Shown here: in pieces, positions 45,437 to 54,502 of the stretch | Position numbering within the stretch: the stretch's first letter is position 1 | Layout: every line of letters begins with the position of its first letter | DNA from: Mitsuaria sp. GD03876 | GTDB taxonomy: Bacteria; Pseudomonadota; Gammaproteobacteria; Burkholderiales; Burkholderiaceae_C | Assembly (NCBI RefSeq): GCF_029840635.1 | Contig: NZ_JAOCCU010000024.1 | Coordinates: forward strand, 1-64,000 | DNA: 64,000 nt | Direction: 5' to 3' | Notes under the pieces: generated by a model | Database searches by the model: none | What the model saw: only the letters and a program-made list of their open reading frames with translations | What the model was told of the DNA's origin: nothing | Position numbers and translations under genes: made by a program

Positions 45437-45457
45437 CATTGCAGCCTGCGAAACCGT

Positions 45458-45584
45458 ATGTGATGCCTGCCGCGGTGCCGAGTTGGGATGCGCGGCTAGG
45501 CGCAGACCGGAGCCATAGCGGCGCTATGGCGAGGATCTGCAACGCCGCCGGGCGCCCAACTCGGCGCCGCGGCGGGCGTCACAT
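45458..45584. repeat. 127-bp long inverted repeat (hairpin element)
   Basis: Left arm 45458-45487 and right arm 45555-45584 pair over 30 bp; the only three non-Watson-Crick positions are T opposite G, which in plus-strand RNA are G-U pairs. The centre holds a second perfect hairpin, GCCATAGC-GGC-GCTATGGC. The right arm runs into the stop codon of the PRC-barrel gene (45579). It resembles a REP/MITE-like element; no open frame is in it. Confidence 0.85.
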
Positions 45585-45920
45585 CCAAGCTACTCCGTAG
45601 TAGTCGTAGACCTTGCGGCCGTATTCGTCGGTGTACTCGGGGCGGTCGGTCTGCGCGTAGCGCGGCGCCTTCTCGAGCTGGTCCTCGCGCAGCGGGACGA
45701 CGTAGCCATCGAGGCTGGTGTCGTACTTCAGCATGTTCCACGGGATCGGATACCGGTCCGTGCCGATGCCCAGGAAACCGCCGAACTCGAGCGCCGCGTA
45801 GCGGACCAGGCCCGAGCGCTTGTCGATCACCAGGTTGTCGATGGTGCCGAGCTTGTCGCCGTTGCCGTTGTAGACCTTCGTGCCTTCGACGCGGTCCGAA
45901 GCGATGGTGGTGCTGGCCAT
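45579..45920 (-). CDS. PRC-barrel domain protein
   Basis: The 113-residue protein is a single PRC-barrel: DRVEGTKVYNGNGDKLGTID and RYAALEFGGFLGIGTDRYPI match the conserved strands, and PWNMLKYDTSLDGYVVPL continues the fold. Stand-alone PRC-barrel proteins are often induced by stress or desiccation; their molecular function is not settled. A near-consensus sigma-54 promoter (45959-45973, minus strand) lies 39 bp upstream of the start. The 3' end overlaps one arm of the long inverted repeat. Confidence 0.92.
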   Translation of the reverse strand: MASTTIASDRVEGTKVYNGNGDKLGTIDNLVIDKRSGLVRYAALEFGGFLGIGTDRYPIPWNMLKYDTSLDGYVVPLREDQLEKAPRYAQTDRPEYTDEYGRKVYDYYGVAWM

Positions 45921-45958
45921 GAGGGGAGCTCCTAGTCAGTTGAGATAGGAACCACGAG

Positions 45959-45973
45959 GCAAATCGCGTGCCG
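45959..45973 (-). promoter_or_regulatory. Sigma-54-type promoter of the PRC-barrel gene
   Basis: On the minus strand GGCACGCGATTTGCC has the -24 GG and -12 GC 10 bases apart, with full GGCACG and TTGC blocks. The predicted start of transcription is near 45947, 27 bp before the ATG. Confidence 0.7.
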
Positions 45974-45989
45974 AAGCGCAGTTCGCCCC

Positions 45990-46005
45990 GGGAATTTCCC
46001 TTGCC
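45990..46005 (+). promoter_or_regulatory. Sigma-54-type promoter of the short YihY gene
   Basis: GGGAATTTCCCTTGCC has GG (45991-45992) and GC (46003-46004) 10 bases apart and a perfect TTGC block; the -24 block is GGAA instead of GGCA. It is back to back with the PRC-barrel promoter. Confidence 0.5.
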
Positions 46006-46065
46006 TGGACAACGGAATCCGCTTCAGCCTCCGACGGCCGCGACACGCCTCGCGGCCCACCGCGC

Positions 46066-46980
46066 ATGCCCAAGCTGCCCCCCGCCGTCCACGAAGCCGT
46101 CGAGATCGTCAGCGAGGCCGCGCAGGGCTGGAGCGACGACAACGCCCCCAGCATGGGCGCCGCGCTCGCGTACTACACGCTGTTCTCGATCGCGCCGCTG
46201 TTGCTGATCGTGATCAGCGTCGCCGGCATCGTCTTCGGCGAGCAGGCCGCCCGCGGCGAGGTCATGGACCAACTCTCCGACCTGATCGGCGTGCAGGGCG
46301 CCATGGCCGTCGAGGACCTGCTCAAGCGCGTCAACCGGCCGGAGGAGGGCGGCTGGGCCGCGGTCATCGGCACCGTCGTGCTGCTGGTCGGCGCGACCTC
46401 GGTGTTCGCGGAACTGCAGAACGCCCTCAACCGGATCTGGAAGGCGCCCACCCTGCGCGAAGGCCCCGTCTGGCGCGGCGTGCTCACGCTGCTGCGCAAG
46501 CGGCTGCTGTCGCTCGGCCTGATCCTCGGCCTGGGGTTCCTGTCGATGGTGTCGATGGTCGCCAGCGCCGCGCTCGCCGCGATCAGCAAGTGGTGGACGC
46601 CATGGCTGGGATCGGAGTTCGTGCTGCTGGCGCAGATCCTCAACGCGACGCTCGCCTACGCGCTGATCACCGTGATGTTCGCCGTCATCTACAAGTGGGT
46701 GCCCGATGTCCCGGTCCGCTGGCGCGACGTCTGGGTCGGCGCGCTGATCACGTCCGCGCTGTTCAGCCTGGGCAAGGCGCTGATCGGGCTGTACATCGGC
46801 CGCAGCGGCGTCAGTTCCGCCTACGGCGCGGCCGCGTCGCTGGTGGTCATGATGCTGTGGGTCTATTACTCGACCCAGGTGTTCCTGATGGGCGCCGAAC
46901 TCAGCTGGGCCTTCGCCAAGCGCCACAGCCTGCGGGAGCAGGCCGCGGCCACCGCCACGCGAACACTGCGCGAGGGCTGA
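46066..46980 (+). CDS. YihY/BrkB-family inner-membrane protein (short form)
   Basis: A 304-residue protein with six hydrophobic helices. Family motifs: APSMGAALAYYTLFSIAPLL, FAELQNALNRIWKAPTLREG, FAVIYKWVPDVPVRWRDVWV and YGAAASLVVMMLWVYYSTQV. It lacks the C-terminal extension of the paralogue at 36563 and is the type often found in stress-induced gene sets. Function unknown. It is transcribed divergently from the PRC-barrel gene, both with sigma-54-like promoters. Confidence 0.92.
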   Translation: MPKLPPAVHEAVEIVSEAAQGWSDDNAPSMGAALAYYTLFSIAPLLLIVISVAGIVFGEQAARGEVMDQLSDLIGVQGAMAVEDLLKRVNRPEEGGWAAVIGTVVLLVGATSVFAELQNALNRIWKAPTLREGPVWRGVLTLLRKRLLSLGLILGLGFLSMVSMVASAALAAISKWWTPWLGSEFVLLAQILNATLAYALITVMFAVIYKWVPDVPVRWRDVWVGALITSALFSLGKALIGLYIGRSGVSSAYGAAASLVVMMLWVYYSTQVFLMGAELSWAFAKRHSLREQAAATATRTLREG

Positions 46981-47033
46981 TCGACGACAGGCCCGATGAA
47001 CAGGGATATCCCGGCGATCAGGCGTGCGGTGGA

Positions 47034-47049
47034 AGGCATGGTGCTTGCC
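47034..47049 (+). promoter_or_regulatory. Sigma-54-type promoter of the Gly/Tyr-rich protein gene
   Basis: AGGCATGGTGCTTGCC: GG (47035-47036) and GC (47047-47048) are 10 bases apart, with GGCA and TTGC blocks intact. The start codon is 72 bp further on. Confidence 0.62.
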
Positions 47050-47120
47050 TGTTCCCTTGTGATTCGGCGGCGCGTGTCGCCGGGTTTGTTCAACCGGCCA
47101 AACGGCTGAAAGGAAGTGCC

Positions 47121-48284
47121 ATGAACCAGTATGGGCAACGAGGACGACAGGACCAGCGTCAAGAGAGCCAATGGGATCAGAGCGACCGCGATCGCCCGAA
47201 CTACGGCGCGCAGTCTGGCAGCTACCGGTCGCAGGATCGCTCGCGCGACGGGGACCAGGCGGCCTACCAGGGCTCGAGCTTCCAGGCCGATCGCGACGAG
47301 CAGCGCGGCAGCGGCTATGGCGGCTACGGCGGCGGGCGCGAGTCCCGCGACGAGTACCGCCAGGACTACCGCGGCCACGGCGACCTGCAGAGCCAGGGCG
47401 GTTATCGCGGCGGTTATGAGAACGAAGGCTGGGGCGGCGACCGCGGTCGCTCGATGAGCGGCAACTACGGCGGCGGCAGCCAGGGCGGCTCCGGCGGTTA
47501 CGGCGGCTACAGCGGCTCCGGCAACTACGGCAGCAGCAGCTACGGCGCGTCCAGCGGCTATGGCCAGGGCAGTTCCGGCGGCGGCGGCTACCGCGACCAG
47601 GGGCCGCGCCAGGAAGGCTGGCGCGAGGACGCCGGCCGCCGCGGCGACTACGGCGGCATGGCCGGCGGCAGCGCCAGCAGCAGCTACGGCAGCACGCTGG
47701 GCGAGCACTACGGCGGCAGCCAGGGCTGGCACGGCGGTTCGCATGAAGGCCGCGGCTACCAGGGCGGCAGCTATCAAGGCGGCGGCTACGGCGGCGGCCC
47801 GGGCGATACCTATCGAGGCGGGCAGGGCGGCTACCAAGGCAGCTCGCAAGGCGGTTCGCAGGCCCAACACCACCACGACCCCGACTACCAGCAGTGGCGC
47901 GCCGAGCAGATGCGCAACCTCGACGACGACTATCACAGCTGGCGCCAGGACCGGTACCAGAAGTTCTCCGACGACTTCAACAAGTGGCGCACGGAGCGCT
48001 CGTCGCGCCAGGGATCGAGCAGCGGCACCGGCGGCGCGGCCGGAACGCTGGGCGCGTCGTCCGGCACGTCCTCCAGCCAGTACGCCGGGCAGCAGGACAC
48101 GTCCGACTCGACGCGCTACGGCCAGGGCGGCAACTCCCTGGGCAGCGGCACCGGCACGCACGAGGGCAGCCTGTCCACGTCGACCGGCTCGTCGAGCCTG
48201 TCCAGCGGCTCCACCGGCACCACGCCGAACGCGTCCGGCACGTCCTCGGGCTCGTCCGGCTCGTCGTCCGGCAAGACCAAGTGA
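47121..48284 (+). CDS. Gly/Tyr/Ser-rich disordered protein with W-R repeats
   Basis: The 387-residue protein starts at ATG 47121 after AAGGAAG. Residues 1-250 are almost pure Gly, Ser, Tyr, Gln, Arg and Asp (SGGYGGYSGSGNYGSSSYGA, YQGGSYQGGGYGGGPG), like eukaryotic prion-like domains. A short structured block follows, with three 14-residue repeats around a Trp-Arg pair (YQQWRAEQMRNLDD, DYHSWRQDRYQKFS, DFNKWRTERS). The C-terminal 90 residues are Ser/Gly/Thr-rich. No signal peptide. Tyr-and-Arg-rich composition is typical of proteins that form condensates; I infer a stress-related assembly protein but have no direct evidence. The frame is full-length with biased but consistent codon use. Confidence 0.85.
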   Translation: MNQYGQRGRQDQRQESQWDQSDRDRPNYGAQSGSYRSQDRSRDGDQAAYQGSSFQADRDEQRGSGYGGYGGGRESRDEYRQDYRGHGDLQSQGGYRGGYENEGWGGDRGRSMSGNYGGGSQGGSGGYGGYSGSGNYGSSSYGASSGYGQGSSGGGGYRDQGPRQEGWREDAGRRGDYGGMAGGSASSSYGSTLGEHYGGSQGWHGGSHEGRGYQGGSYQGGGYGGGPGDTYRGGQGGYQGSSQGGSQAQHHHDPDYQQWRAEQMRNLDDDYHSWRQDRYQKFSDDFNKWRTERSSRQGSSSGTGGAAGTLGASSGTSSSQYAGQQDTSDSTRYGQGGNSLGSGTGTHEGSLSTSTGSSSLSSGSTGTTPNASGTSSGSSGSSSGKTK

Positions 48285-48296
48285 CCTCGTCCTGAC

Positions 48297-48314
48297 GGCC
48301 CCCGCGAGGGGGCC
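48297..48314 (+). terminator. Hairpin after the Gly/Tyr-rich gene
   Basis: GGCCCCC and GGGGGCC form a perfect 7-bp stem with loop GCGA, 13 bp after the stop codon. There is no T-run, so terminator strength is uncertain. Confidence 0.45.
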
Positions 48315-48377
48315 GGCGTCGCCCTCGACGCGAGCGGGCGATCACGCGGCAGGCCGCGCCGATCCTCGTTCTCCGTC

Positions 48378-48393
48378 CGGCATGCCGCTTGCC
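48378..48393 (+). promoter_or_regulatory. Sigma-54-like motif before the GT9 gene
   Basis: CGGCATGCCGCTTGCC has GG (48379-48380) and GC (48391-48392) at the right spacing. Transcription would begin at about 48404, one base before the ATG at 48405. Either translation begins at a later codon (for example GTG near 48471) or the match is fortuitous. Confidence 0.35.
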
Positions 48394-48404
48394 CGACAAG
48401 CGCC

Positions 48405-49466
48405 ATGATCGCGACGTCCCTCGAACAGCGCGCCCGCCCGCCGAGTCCTCCGGGACCCGACGAGGCGGGCGTGCCCGTGTTCGAGGGCCCGGCGCCGCTC
48501 GACGCCCGCCTGCTCGCCGAGGAGCGCCATCGCCGCTGGTGCAACGTGCGCCGCGTGCTGCTGGTGCGGCTGGACGGGGTGGCGGGCGTGCTGGCCTCGA
48601 CGGCCGCGTTCGCGGCCTTGCACGAAACCATGCCCTGGACCCATCGCACGCTGCTGGCGGCGCCCGAGGCGCTGGTGCTGCGGCCGCACCTGCAGTCGGT
48701 GGACGACGTGATGAGCTTCAACGCGCCCTGGACCGCCTCGGGCGCCGCGGCGCTCAACGCCGAGCCGTCGACGATGCGCGGCGATGCCGAGATGCACCTG
48801 GTGCGCAAGCTGCGCCGCAGCCATTTCGACGCGGCGGTGCTGTTCTGCCCCTCCGCCCAGAGCGCCTTGCCCGCGGCGCTGCTGTGCCGCATGGCCGGCA
48901 TCCCCTTGACGCTGGCGCATGTGCGCGAACCGGCGCACGGGCTGCTCAGCGACGAGGTCGCGGACGACGGCGCCGCCCACGACGACACCCGGCGCCAGCT
49001 GGACCTGGTCGACCACATCGGCATGCAAACCGCCGACGAGCGGCCGCGGCTGCGGCTGCTGCCCAAGGACAGCCACCAGATGCGGAACGCCTTGCAGCAA
49101 GCGGGGCTGGGCTTCGGTCAGCGCTACGTGCTGGTGTGCCCGGGCGGCGGCGGCGCGCGGCACTGCCCGGCCGCGGCCTTCGCGGCGGCGGCGGACGTGC
49201 TGCTGGACGCCTGGGCCGACGACACCGCGGTCGTGCTCTGCGCGCGGCCGGGCGACGAGGCGGCGCTGGCGGAACTCCGGGCCGCGATGCCGGCGCGGGG
49301 CCAGGTCTTGCCGCCGGTGGCGTCGATCGGCGAGCTCGCGGCGCTGATGGCGAGCGCGCGCGTGCTGATCGCCGTCGACGACCTGCCGCTGACCATCGCC
49401 GCGGCCACGCGCGTGCCGGCGGTGCTGCCCGGCGAGGCGCTGCGCCGAGAGCGGCTCCTGGGCTGA
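48405..49466 (+). CDS. Divergent family 9 glycosyltransferase (heptosyltransferase-like)
   Basis: The 353-residue product shows the GT9 layout: an N-terminal Rossmann start (VRRVLLVRLDGVAGVLASTA), then FDAAVLFCPSAQSALPAALL, and in the C-terminal half YVLVCPGGGGARHCPAAAFA. GT9 enzymes add heptose or related sugars to lipopolysaccharide core. The usual final Asp-Thr-Gly...His motif is degenerate here (VLIAVDDLPLTIAAATRVPA), so activity is uncertain. The true start may lie downstream of 48405. Confidence 0.75.
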   Translation: MIATSLEQRARPPSPPGPDEAGVPVFEGPAPLDARLLAEERHRRWCNVRRVLLVRLDGVAGVLASTAAFAALHETMPWTHRTLLAAPEALVLRPHLQSVDDVMSFNAPWTASGAAALNAEPSTMRGDAEMHLVRKLRRSHFDAAVLFCPSAQSALPAALLCRMAGIPLTLAHVREPAHGLLSDEVADDGAAHDDTRRQLDLVDHIGMQTADERPRLRLLPKDSHQMRNALQQAGLGFGQRYVLVCPGGGGARHCPAAAFAAAADVLLDAWADDTAVVLCARPGDEAALAELRAAMPARGQVLPPVASIGELAALMASARVLIAVDDLPLTIAAATRVPAVLPGEALRRERLLG

Positions 49467-49522
49467 TTGCCACTTTCCGCTGTCCCGCGAACCGGTGCGA
49501 AATCGTCACCGAACGTTGCGCC

Positions 49523-49538
49523 GGGCACGGTGCTTGCC
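49523..49538 (+). promoter_or_regulatory. Sigma-54-type promoter of the small exported protein gene
   Basis: GGGCACGGTGCTTGCC matches GGCACG and TTGC completely with the 10-base GG-GC spacing (49524-49525, 49536-49537). The start codon at 49651 is 113 bp further on. Confidence 0.68.
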
Positions 49539-49650
49539 TCCTGTGCCGGGCCGCGCGCGAACGCGCGGCGCTCGCCCCGGCTGGACGGATGTCCGGCCAG
49601 GGCCGATCGCGCCGATCCCGGCCGGTCGTTTCCAACACAGGAGATCTTTC

Positions 49651-49998
49651 ATGCACCTGCGCAAGCTCGCCTGGGCGATGCCGCTGATGCTCGCCGCGAC
49701 CGCGGCGCACGCGGATGGCTCCGGCAGTTTCCTGGAGGGTGCCAAGCTCGCGGCGCTGGCCCGACCGGAGGCCGCGGCCCCGGCGAACAGCCCCTCCCAT
49801 CGTCCCCCGGCCGCCCCTCGGAACGCCTCCCAGGGCCAGGCGCCGGCCACGTCCACCACCGCCTTGCCGACCTCGTCCGCCGTCCTCGACGCGGATGCCG
49901 AGGTGGCCGGCGCTTCGTTCGAGATCCGCAACTTCCTCACCCTGGTCGTCGCCTTGGCCTTGGTGGGCTGGATCCAGCGCCGCCGTCGGGATGCCTGA
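49651..49998 (+). CDS. Small exported protein with C-terminal sorting-like tail
   Basis: A 115-residue protein starting at ATG 49651 (ACAGGAG upstream). Signal peptide at residues 1-22 (KLAWAMPLMLAATAAHA). The middle is Ala/Pro/Ser/Thr-rich and probably disordered. The tail is a membrane helix followed by basic residues (NFLTLVVALALVGWIQRRRR), reminiscent of exosortase/PEP-CTERM-type sorting signals, although no Pro-Glu-Pro is present. It is probably anchored in or processed at the membrane. Function unknown. Confidence 0.78.
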   Translation: MHLRKLAWAMPLMLAATAAHADGSGSFLEGAKLAALARPEAAAPANSPSHRPPAAPRNASQGQAPATSTTALPTSSAVLDADAEVAGASFEIRNFLTLVVALALVGWIQRRRRDA

Positions 49999-50035
49999 AC
50001 CCGCTCCCGACGTCCTCCGGTCCTTGACCGTCCTC

Positions 50036-50080
50036 CGGCACCGGCGCGATCCGCGGATCGTGGACCGGTGCCGTTCTTTC
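50036..50080 (+). terminator. Terminator after the small exported protein gene
   Basis: CGGCACCGG pairs with CCGGTGCCG, enclosing a second perfect pair CGATCC/GGATCG; the stem is followed by GTTCTTTC. The rest of the 304-bp gap to the next gene contains a T-run (50140-50147) and no supported gene. Confidence 0.7.
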
Positions 50081-50302
50081 GTGGGTGTTGTTCGTATGTC
50101 GTCTGGCTCGGTACGCCTCTCGCCATCTCGTCACCGGAATTTTTTTCAAATCGATTCGCGCGGGGGGCTGGCAAGCGGTCAGCTTGCTGCAAGAATGAGT
50201 TAGGGAGGCTTGGAAGACTTTCCTCACGAATCCCCCAGTGACGCGCCGCAGAGCGCGACGGCGCCCAGGCGCCTCTCCCTTTACACAACGAAGGATGTAC
50301 CG

Positions 50303-51760
<1,458 letters not shown>

Positions 51761-51802
51761 CTCCGCCCGGCAAGGCCCGCGCGGCGCTTTCTCTTCTCTT
51801 CT

Positions 51803-51827
51803 CCCTCTCCCGCACTGCGGGAGAGGG
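51803..51827. repeat. REP-type hairpin CCCTCTCCCGC/GCGGGAGAGGG
   Basis: A perfect 11-bp stem with a 3-base loop followed by CTGGGGTGAGGG. This is a palindromic unit commonly scattered between genes in proteobacteria and may also terminate the activator transcript. Confidence 0.85.
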
Positions 51828-51842
51828 CTGGGGTGAGGGTCT

Positions 51843-51858
51843 TGGCATGCCGCCTGCC
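51843..51858 (+). promoter_or_regulatory. Possible sigma-54-type promoter of the topoisomerase gene
   Basis: TGGCATGCCGCCTGCC has TGGCA and the 10-base GG-GC spacing (51844-51845, 51856-51857) but CTGC in place of TTGC. A start of transcription near 51869 would leave room for the GGAGG at 51871-51875. Confidence 0.4.
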
Positions 51859-51881
51859 TCGGGAGAGGCAGGAGGATGTGT

Positions 51882-53075
51882 ATGTCACTGCGTTGGGTGT
51901 CCGATTGCGAGCCCGGCCTGCGCCGCCGGCGCGCGGCCAAGGGCTTCCGTTACGTCGATGCCGACGGGCGACCGGTCAAGGACGCCGCGACCTTGCGGCG
52001 CATCCGCGCGCTGGCGATCCCGCCGGCCTACGTCGACGTCTGGATCTGCGCCCGCGACGACGGCCACATCCAGGCCACGGCGCGTGACGCGCGCGGCCGC
52101 AAGCAGTACCGCTATCACGCCGACTGGATGGCGCTGCGCGGCGAGAACAAGTTCGGGCTGCTGTTGGACTTCGGCCAGCGCCTGCCGCGCCTGCGACGCC
52201 AGGTCGCGCGGCGCCTGCGCGAGGGCGGGCTCGACCGCGAACGCGTCATCGCCGCGCTGGTGCGGCTGCTCGACCGCACCTGGATGCGGATCGGTCACCG
52301 CGAGTACGCCCGCAGCAACGGCTCCTACGGGCTGAGCACGCTGCTGTCGCGGCACGTGAAGGTCCAGGGCGACGCGCTGCTGCTGAGCTTTCCCGGCAAG
52401 AGCGGCGTGCGCCACCAGCTCGCCGTGCGCGACGACCGGGTGGCCGCGCTGGTGCGCCGCTGCCGCGACCTGCCGGGCCAGGAACTCTTCGGCTACGAGG
52501 ACGAAGCGGGCGAGCCGCACCGCATCGATGCCTCCGACGTGAACGACTGGCTCGCCAGCGCGGGCGGCCCGACCTGCAGCGCCAAGGTCTTCCGCACCTG
52601 GCATGCCAGCGTGCTGGCCCTGGACCTGCTGCTGGGCCACGCGCGCGCCGGCACCGCGCCGGTCGACGCGCTCAAGCGCACGGTGGCCGATGTCGCCACG
52701 CGCCTGGGCAACACCGTGGCGGTCTGCCGCAAGTCGTACATCCATCCGGCGGTGCTCGCCTGGGGTCAGTCGGACCGGCTGGCCGAGCTGCCGTCGCAGC
52801 GCTGGATGCGGGCGCCGCCGGCGGGCCAGGGACTGAGCATCGCGGAACGGCGCCTGATGGGCCTGCTCAAGACCCAGCCGCGGGTGGAGGTCGCTACGCC
52901 GGCGCCTGCACCGTCGACGACGGGCCCGGCGACGGGCCGATCGCGTCGCAGATCGAGTCCAGCGGATCGGCCGTCGACGCGTCCGGGTCGTCCGGCGCGC
53001 TCGCCGCGAGCAGCGCCGCGTCCGTCGTCGCGGCCGCGCGCAGCAGGTGATCGGTCAGCGACGGCCAGTCGCTGA
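51882..53075 (+). CDS. Type IB DNA topoisomerase (poxvirus-like)
   Basis: ATG 51882 lies 6 bases after GGAGG; an ATG at 51876 is too close. The 397-residue enzyme relaxes supercoils by a 3'-phosphotyrosyl intermediate. Catalytic residues are visible: Arg in RTWMRIGHREYARSNGSYGL, Lys in SFPGKSGVRHQ, Arg in KVFRTWHASV and the nucleophile Tyr about residue 286 in CRKSYIHP. Bacterial members are often stress-associated. The last 60 residues are Arg/Ser/Pro-rich, and their coding sequence overlaps the convergent HAD gene by 182 bp. Confidence 0.92.
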   Translation: MSLRWVSDCEPGLRRRRAAKGFRYVDADGRPVKDAATLRRIRALAIPPAYVDVWICARDDGHIQATARDARGRKQYRYHADWMALRGENKFGLLLDFGQRLPRLRRQVARRLREGGLDRERVIAALVRLLDRTWMRIGHREYARSNGSYGLSTLLSRHVKVQGDALLLSFPGKSGVRHQLAVRDDRVAALVRRCRDLPGQELFGYEDEAGEPHRIDASDVNDWLASAGGPTCSAKVFRTWHASVLALDLLLGHARAGTAPVDALKRTVADVATRLGNTVAVCRKSYIHPAVLAWGQSDRLAELPSQRWMRAPPAGQGLSIAERRLMGLLKTQPRVEVATPAPAPSTTGPATGRSRRRSSPADRPSTRPGRPARSPRAAPRPSSRPRAAGDRSATASR

Positions 53076-53676
53076 ACACGCCGTCGGGCTCCCGTAGCGG
53101 CGAACGTCGCCAGGCGGTCTCGCCGCCGGTGTCCAGCAGCAGGCCCGCCGCGCCGGCGCGATGGCCGGCCTCGACGTCGTCGAGCAGGTCGCCCACCATC
53201 CACGACCGCGCCAGGTCCAGGCCGTGCGCCCGCGCAGCGCGGGTCAGCATGCCGGGCGCGGGCTTGCGGCACAGGCAGGCCGGACGGCCTTGCGCGTCCG
53301 GCGCGTGCGGGCAGACGGCCACGTCCGTCAGCGTCACGCCGAATTCCTCCTGCAGCCGGCGCAGCAGCGCGCCCTGCAGCCGCGCGAACTGGGCGCGGGT
53401 GAAGGCGCCGCGCGCGATGCCGCTCTCGTTGGTGACCAGCACCAGCGCCAGGCCCGCCGCGCCCAGCCGCGCGAGCGCCTCGCCCGCGCCCGGCACCAGC
53501 CGCAGGCGGTTGGGATCGGCGACGGCGGCGTCGTCCGGCTCGACCAGCGTGCCGTCCTTGTCGAGGAACACGGCCGGCCGCAGCCGCGCGCGCGAGGCCA
53601 CTTCCCGCTGTTCGCGGGAGAAGTCCAGGTCGTGGAGGGAGAGGGTGGTGAGCGGTGCGTCGAGCCAGGCGGTCAC
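52894..53676 (-). CDS. HAD phosphatase, GmhB/histidinol-phosphatase type
   Basis: The 260-residue product starts at GTG 53676 after AAGGAGG. HAD motifs: FLDKDGTLVEPD (nucleophile Asp about 38), LVTNESGIARGAF, and CRKPAPGML with SWMVGDLLDDVEAGHRAGAA. The CPHAPDAQGRPACLC loop carries the Cys/His zinc site of D-glycero-D-manno-heptose 1,7-bisphosphate 7-phosphatases, used in lipopolysaccharide core synthesis. The catalytic domain ends near residue 205; an extra acidic, low-complexity tail of about 55 residues lies antisense to the topoisomerase tail. A heptose role fits the heptosyltransferase-like gene 4 kb away. Confidence 0.87.
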   Translation of the reverse strand: MTAWLDAPLTTLSLHDLDFSREQREVASRARLRPAVFLDKDGTLVEPDDAAVADPNRLRLVPGAGEALARLGAAGLALVLVTNESGIARGAFTRAQFARLQGALLRRLQEEFGVTLTDVAVCPHAPDAQGRPACLCRKPAPGMLTRAARAHGLDLARSWMVGDLLDDVEAGHRAGAAGLLLDTGGETAWRRSPLREPDGVFSDWPSLTDHLLRAAATTDAALLAASAPDDPDASTADPLDSICDAIGPSPGPSSTVQAPA

Positions 53677-53698
53677 GGGGGTGGCCTCCTTGGCGCGA

Positions 53699-54241
53699 TC
53701 AGCGCATCCAGCCGTAGTCGGTCTGGCGCGGCGCCAGCGACTGCTTGTGCCGGGCCATCATCCCGGGCTCTCGTCGCGTGCCTTCGGTGGCGGGGTCGAT
53801 CACGACACCGCCGGACGGGGCCGCCGTCTCGATCGCGCCGGCCGAGCGAGCGGCAGGCAGATGCGCCAGCCTGGGCGGCGGCAGCAGTTCGGCCAGGCGG
53901 TCCAGGGTCTTGCGCACGTCCAGCGGCTTGGCCCACAGCTCGAGGAAGCCGCAGCCGATCGCATCGAAGTCGGAATCGGCCGTCACCGCGATCGCCGGCA
54001 CCTGCGCCCAGCCGCGCCGCATGCGCAGCAGCTTCAGCAGGTCGGAGCCGTGGCAATCGGGCAGGTTGAGGTCCACCAGCAGCAGCGACGGCTGCAGCTT
54101 CGCGCTCAGGCGCCAGGCCGGCATGCCGGCTTCGGCGACATGCAGGCGCAGGTCGCGACGCTGTTCGAACATTGCCTCCATCACGATGACGTTGAGGGGG
54201 CTGTCTTCGATGTACAGCACCGAGCTGAGGCCGTCATTCAT
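53699..54241 (-). CDS. Stand-alone response-regulator receiver protein
   Basis: Starting at ATG 54241, the 180-residue protein has one receiver domain (SVLYIEDSPLNVIVMEAMFE; phospho-acceptor in SLLLVDLNLPDCHGSDLLKL; WAKPLD with the conserved Lys) and a 55-residue Pro/Ala/Gly-rich tail without DNA-binding or enzymatic motifs. It probably acts by protein contact, for example as a phosphate sink or relay for the hybrid kinase. A near-consensus sigma-54 promoter lies 43 bp before its start, and the HAD gene follows after 22 bp in the same direction. Confidence 0.9.
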   Translation of the reverse strand: MNDGLSSVLYIEDSPLNVIVMEAMFEQRRDLRLHVAEAGMPAWRLSAKLQPSLLLVDLNLPDCHGSDLLKLLRMRRGWAQVPAIAVTADSDFDAIGCGFLELWAKPLDVRKTLDRLAELLPPPRLAHLPAARSAGAIETAAPSGGVVIDPATEGTRREPGMMARHKQSLAPRQTDYGWMR

Positions 54242-54283
54242 CGTTCGCTCCTTCCCTGTTCTGATCAGTTGGTCGCGAAAAAG

Positions 54284-54299
54284 GGCAATCGCCGTGCCC
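54284..54299 (-). promoter_or_regulatory. Sigma-54-type promoter of the receiver-HAD unit
   Basis: On the minus strand GGGCACGGCGATTGCC matches GGCACG and TTGC completely with GG (54298-54297) and GC (54286-54285) 10 bases apart. Predicted start near 54273. Confidence 0.7.
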
Positions 54300-54446
54300 G
54301 TGAGGCTCCCCAGGGTTGGGGATTCCACGGAGGGATTCAGCGCGTCCGGTGTAACCGGCGGATGACCCCCGCGTCAACGGGGGCGACACGATGACGGGGC
54401 TTTGGGCGGCGATCGCTTCGCGATCCGCAAAGGCGCGAGCGGCGAT

Positions 54447-54462
54447 GGGTATGAGGCTTGCC
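54447..54462 (+). promoter_or_regulatory. Sigma-54-type promoter of the gene at 54503
   Basis: GGGTATGAGGCTTGCC has GG (54448-54449) and GC (54460-54461) 10 bases apart and an intact TTGC; the -24 block is GGTA. Confidence 0.5.
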
Positions 54463-54502
54463 TTGGTGGGGAAGGGTCCTTTGGACTTTCAAGGAGGTCG
54501 AC

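Noticed and set aside
50171-50190. Sigma-54 promoter before the NtrC-type gene
   Set aside because: TGGCA and TTGC are both present, but the spacing between GG and GC is 14 or 8 bases instead of 10.
50210-50302. Upstream TTG start for the NtrC-type activator
   Set aside because: The ribosome-like GGGAGG would be 1 base from the TTG and the extra 31 residues precede a complete receiver domain; GTG 50303 fits better.
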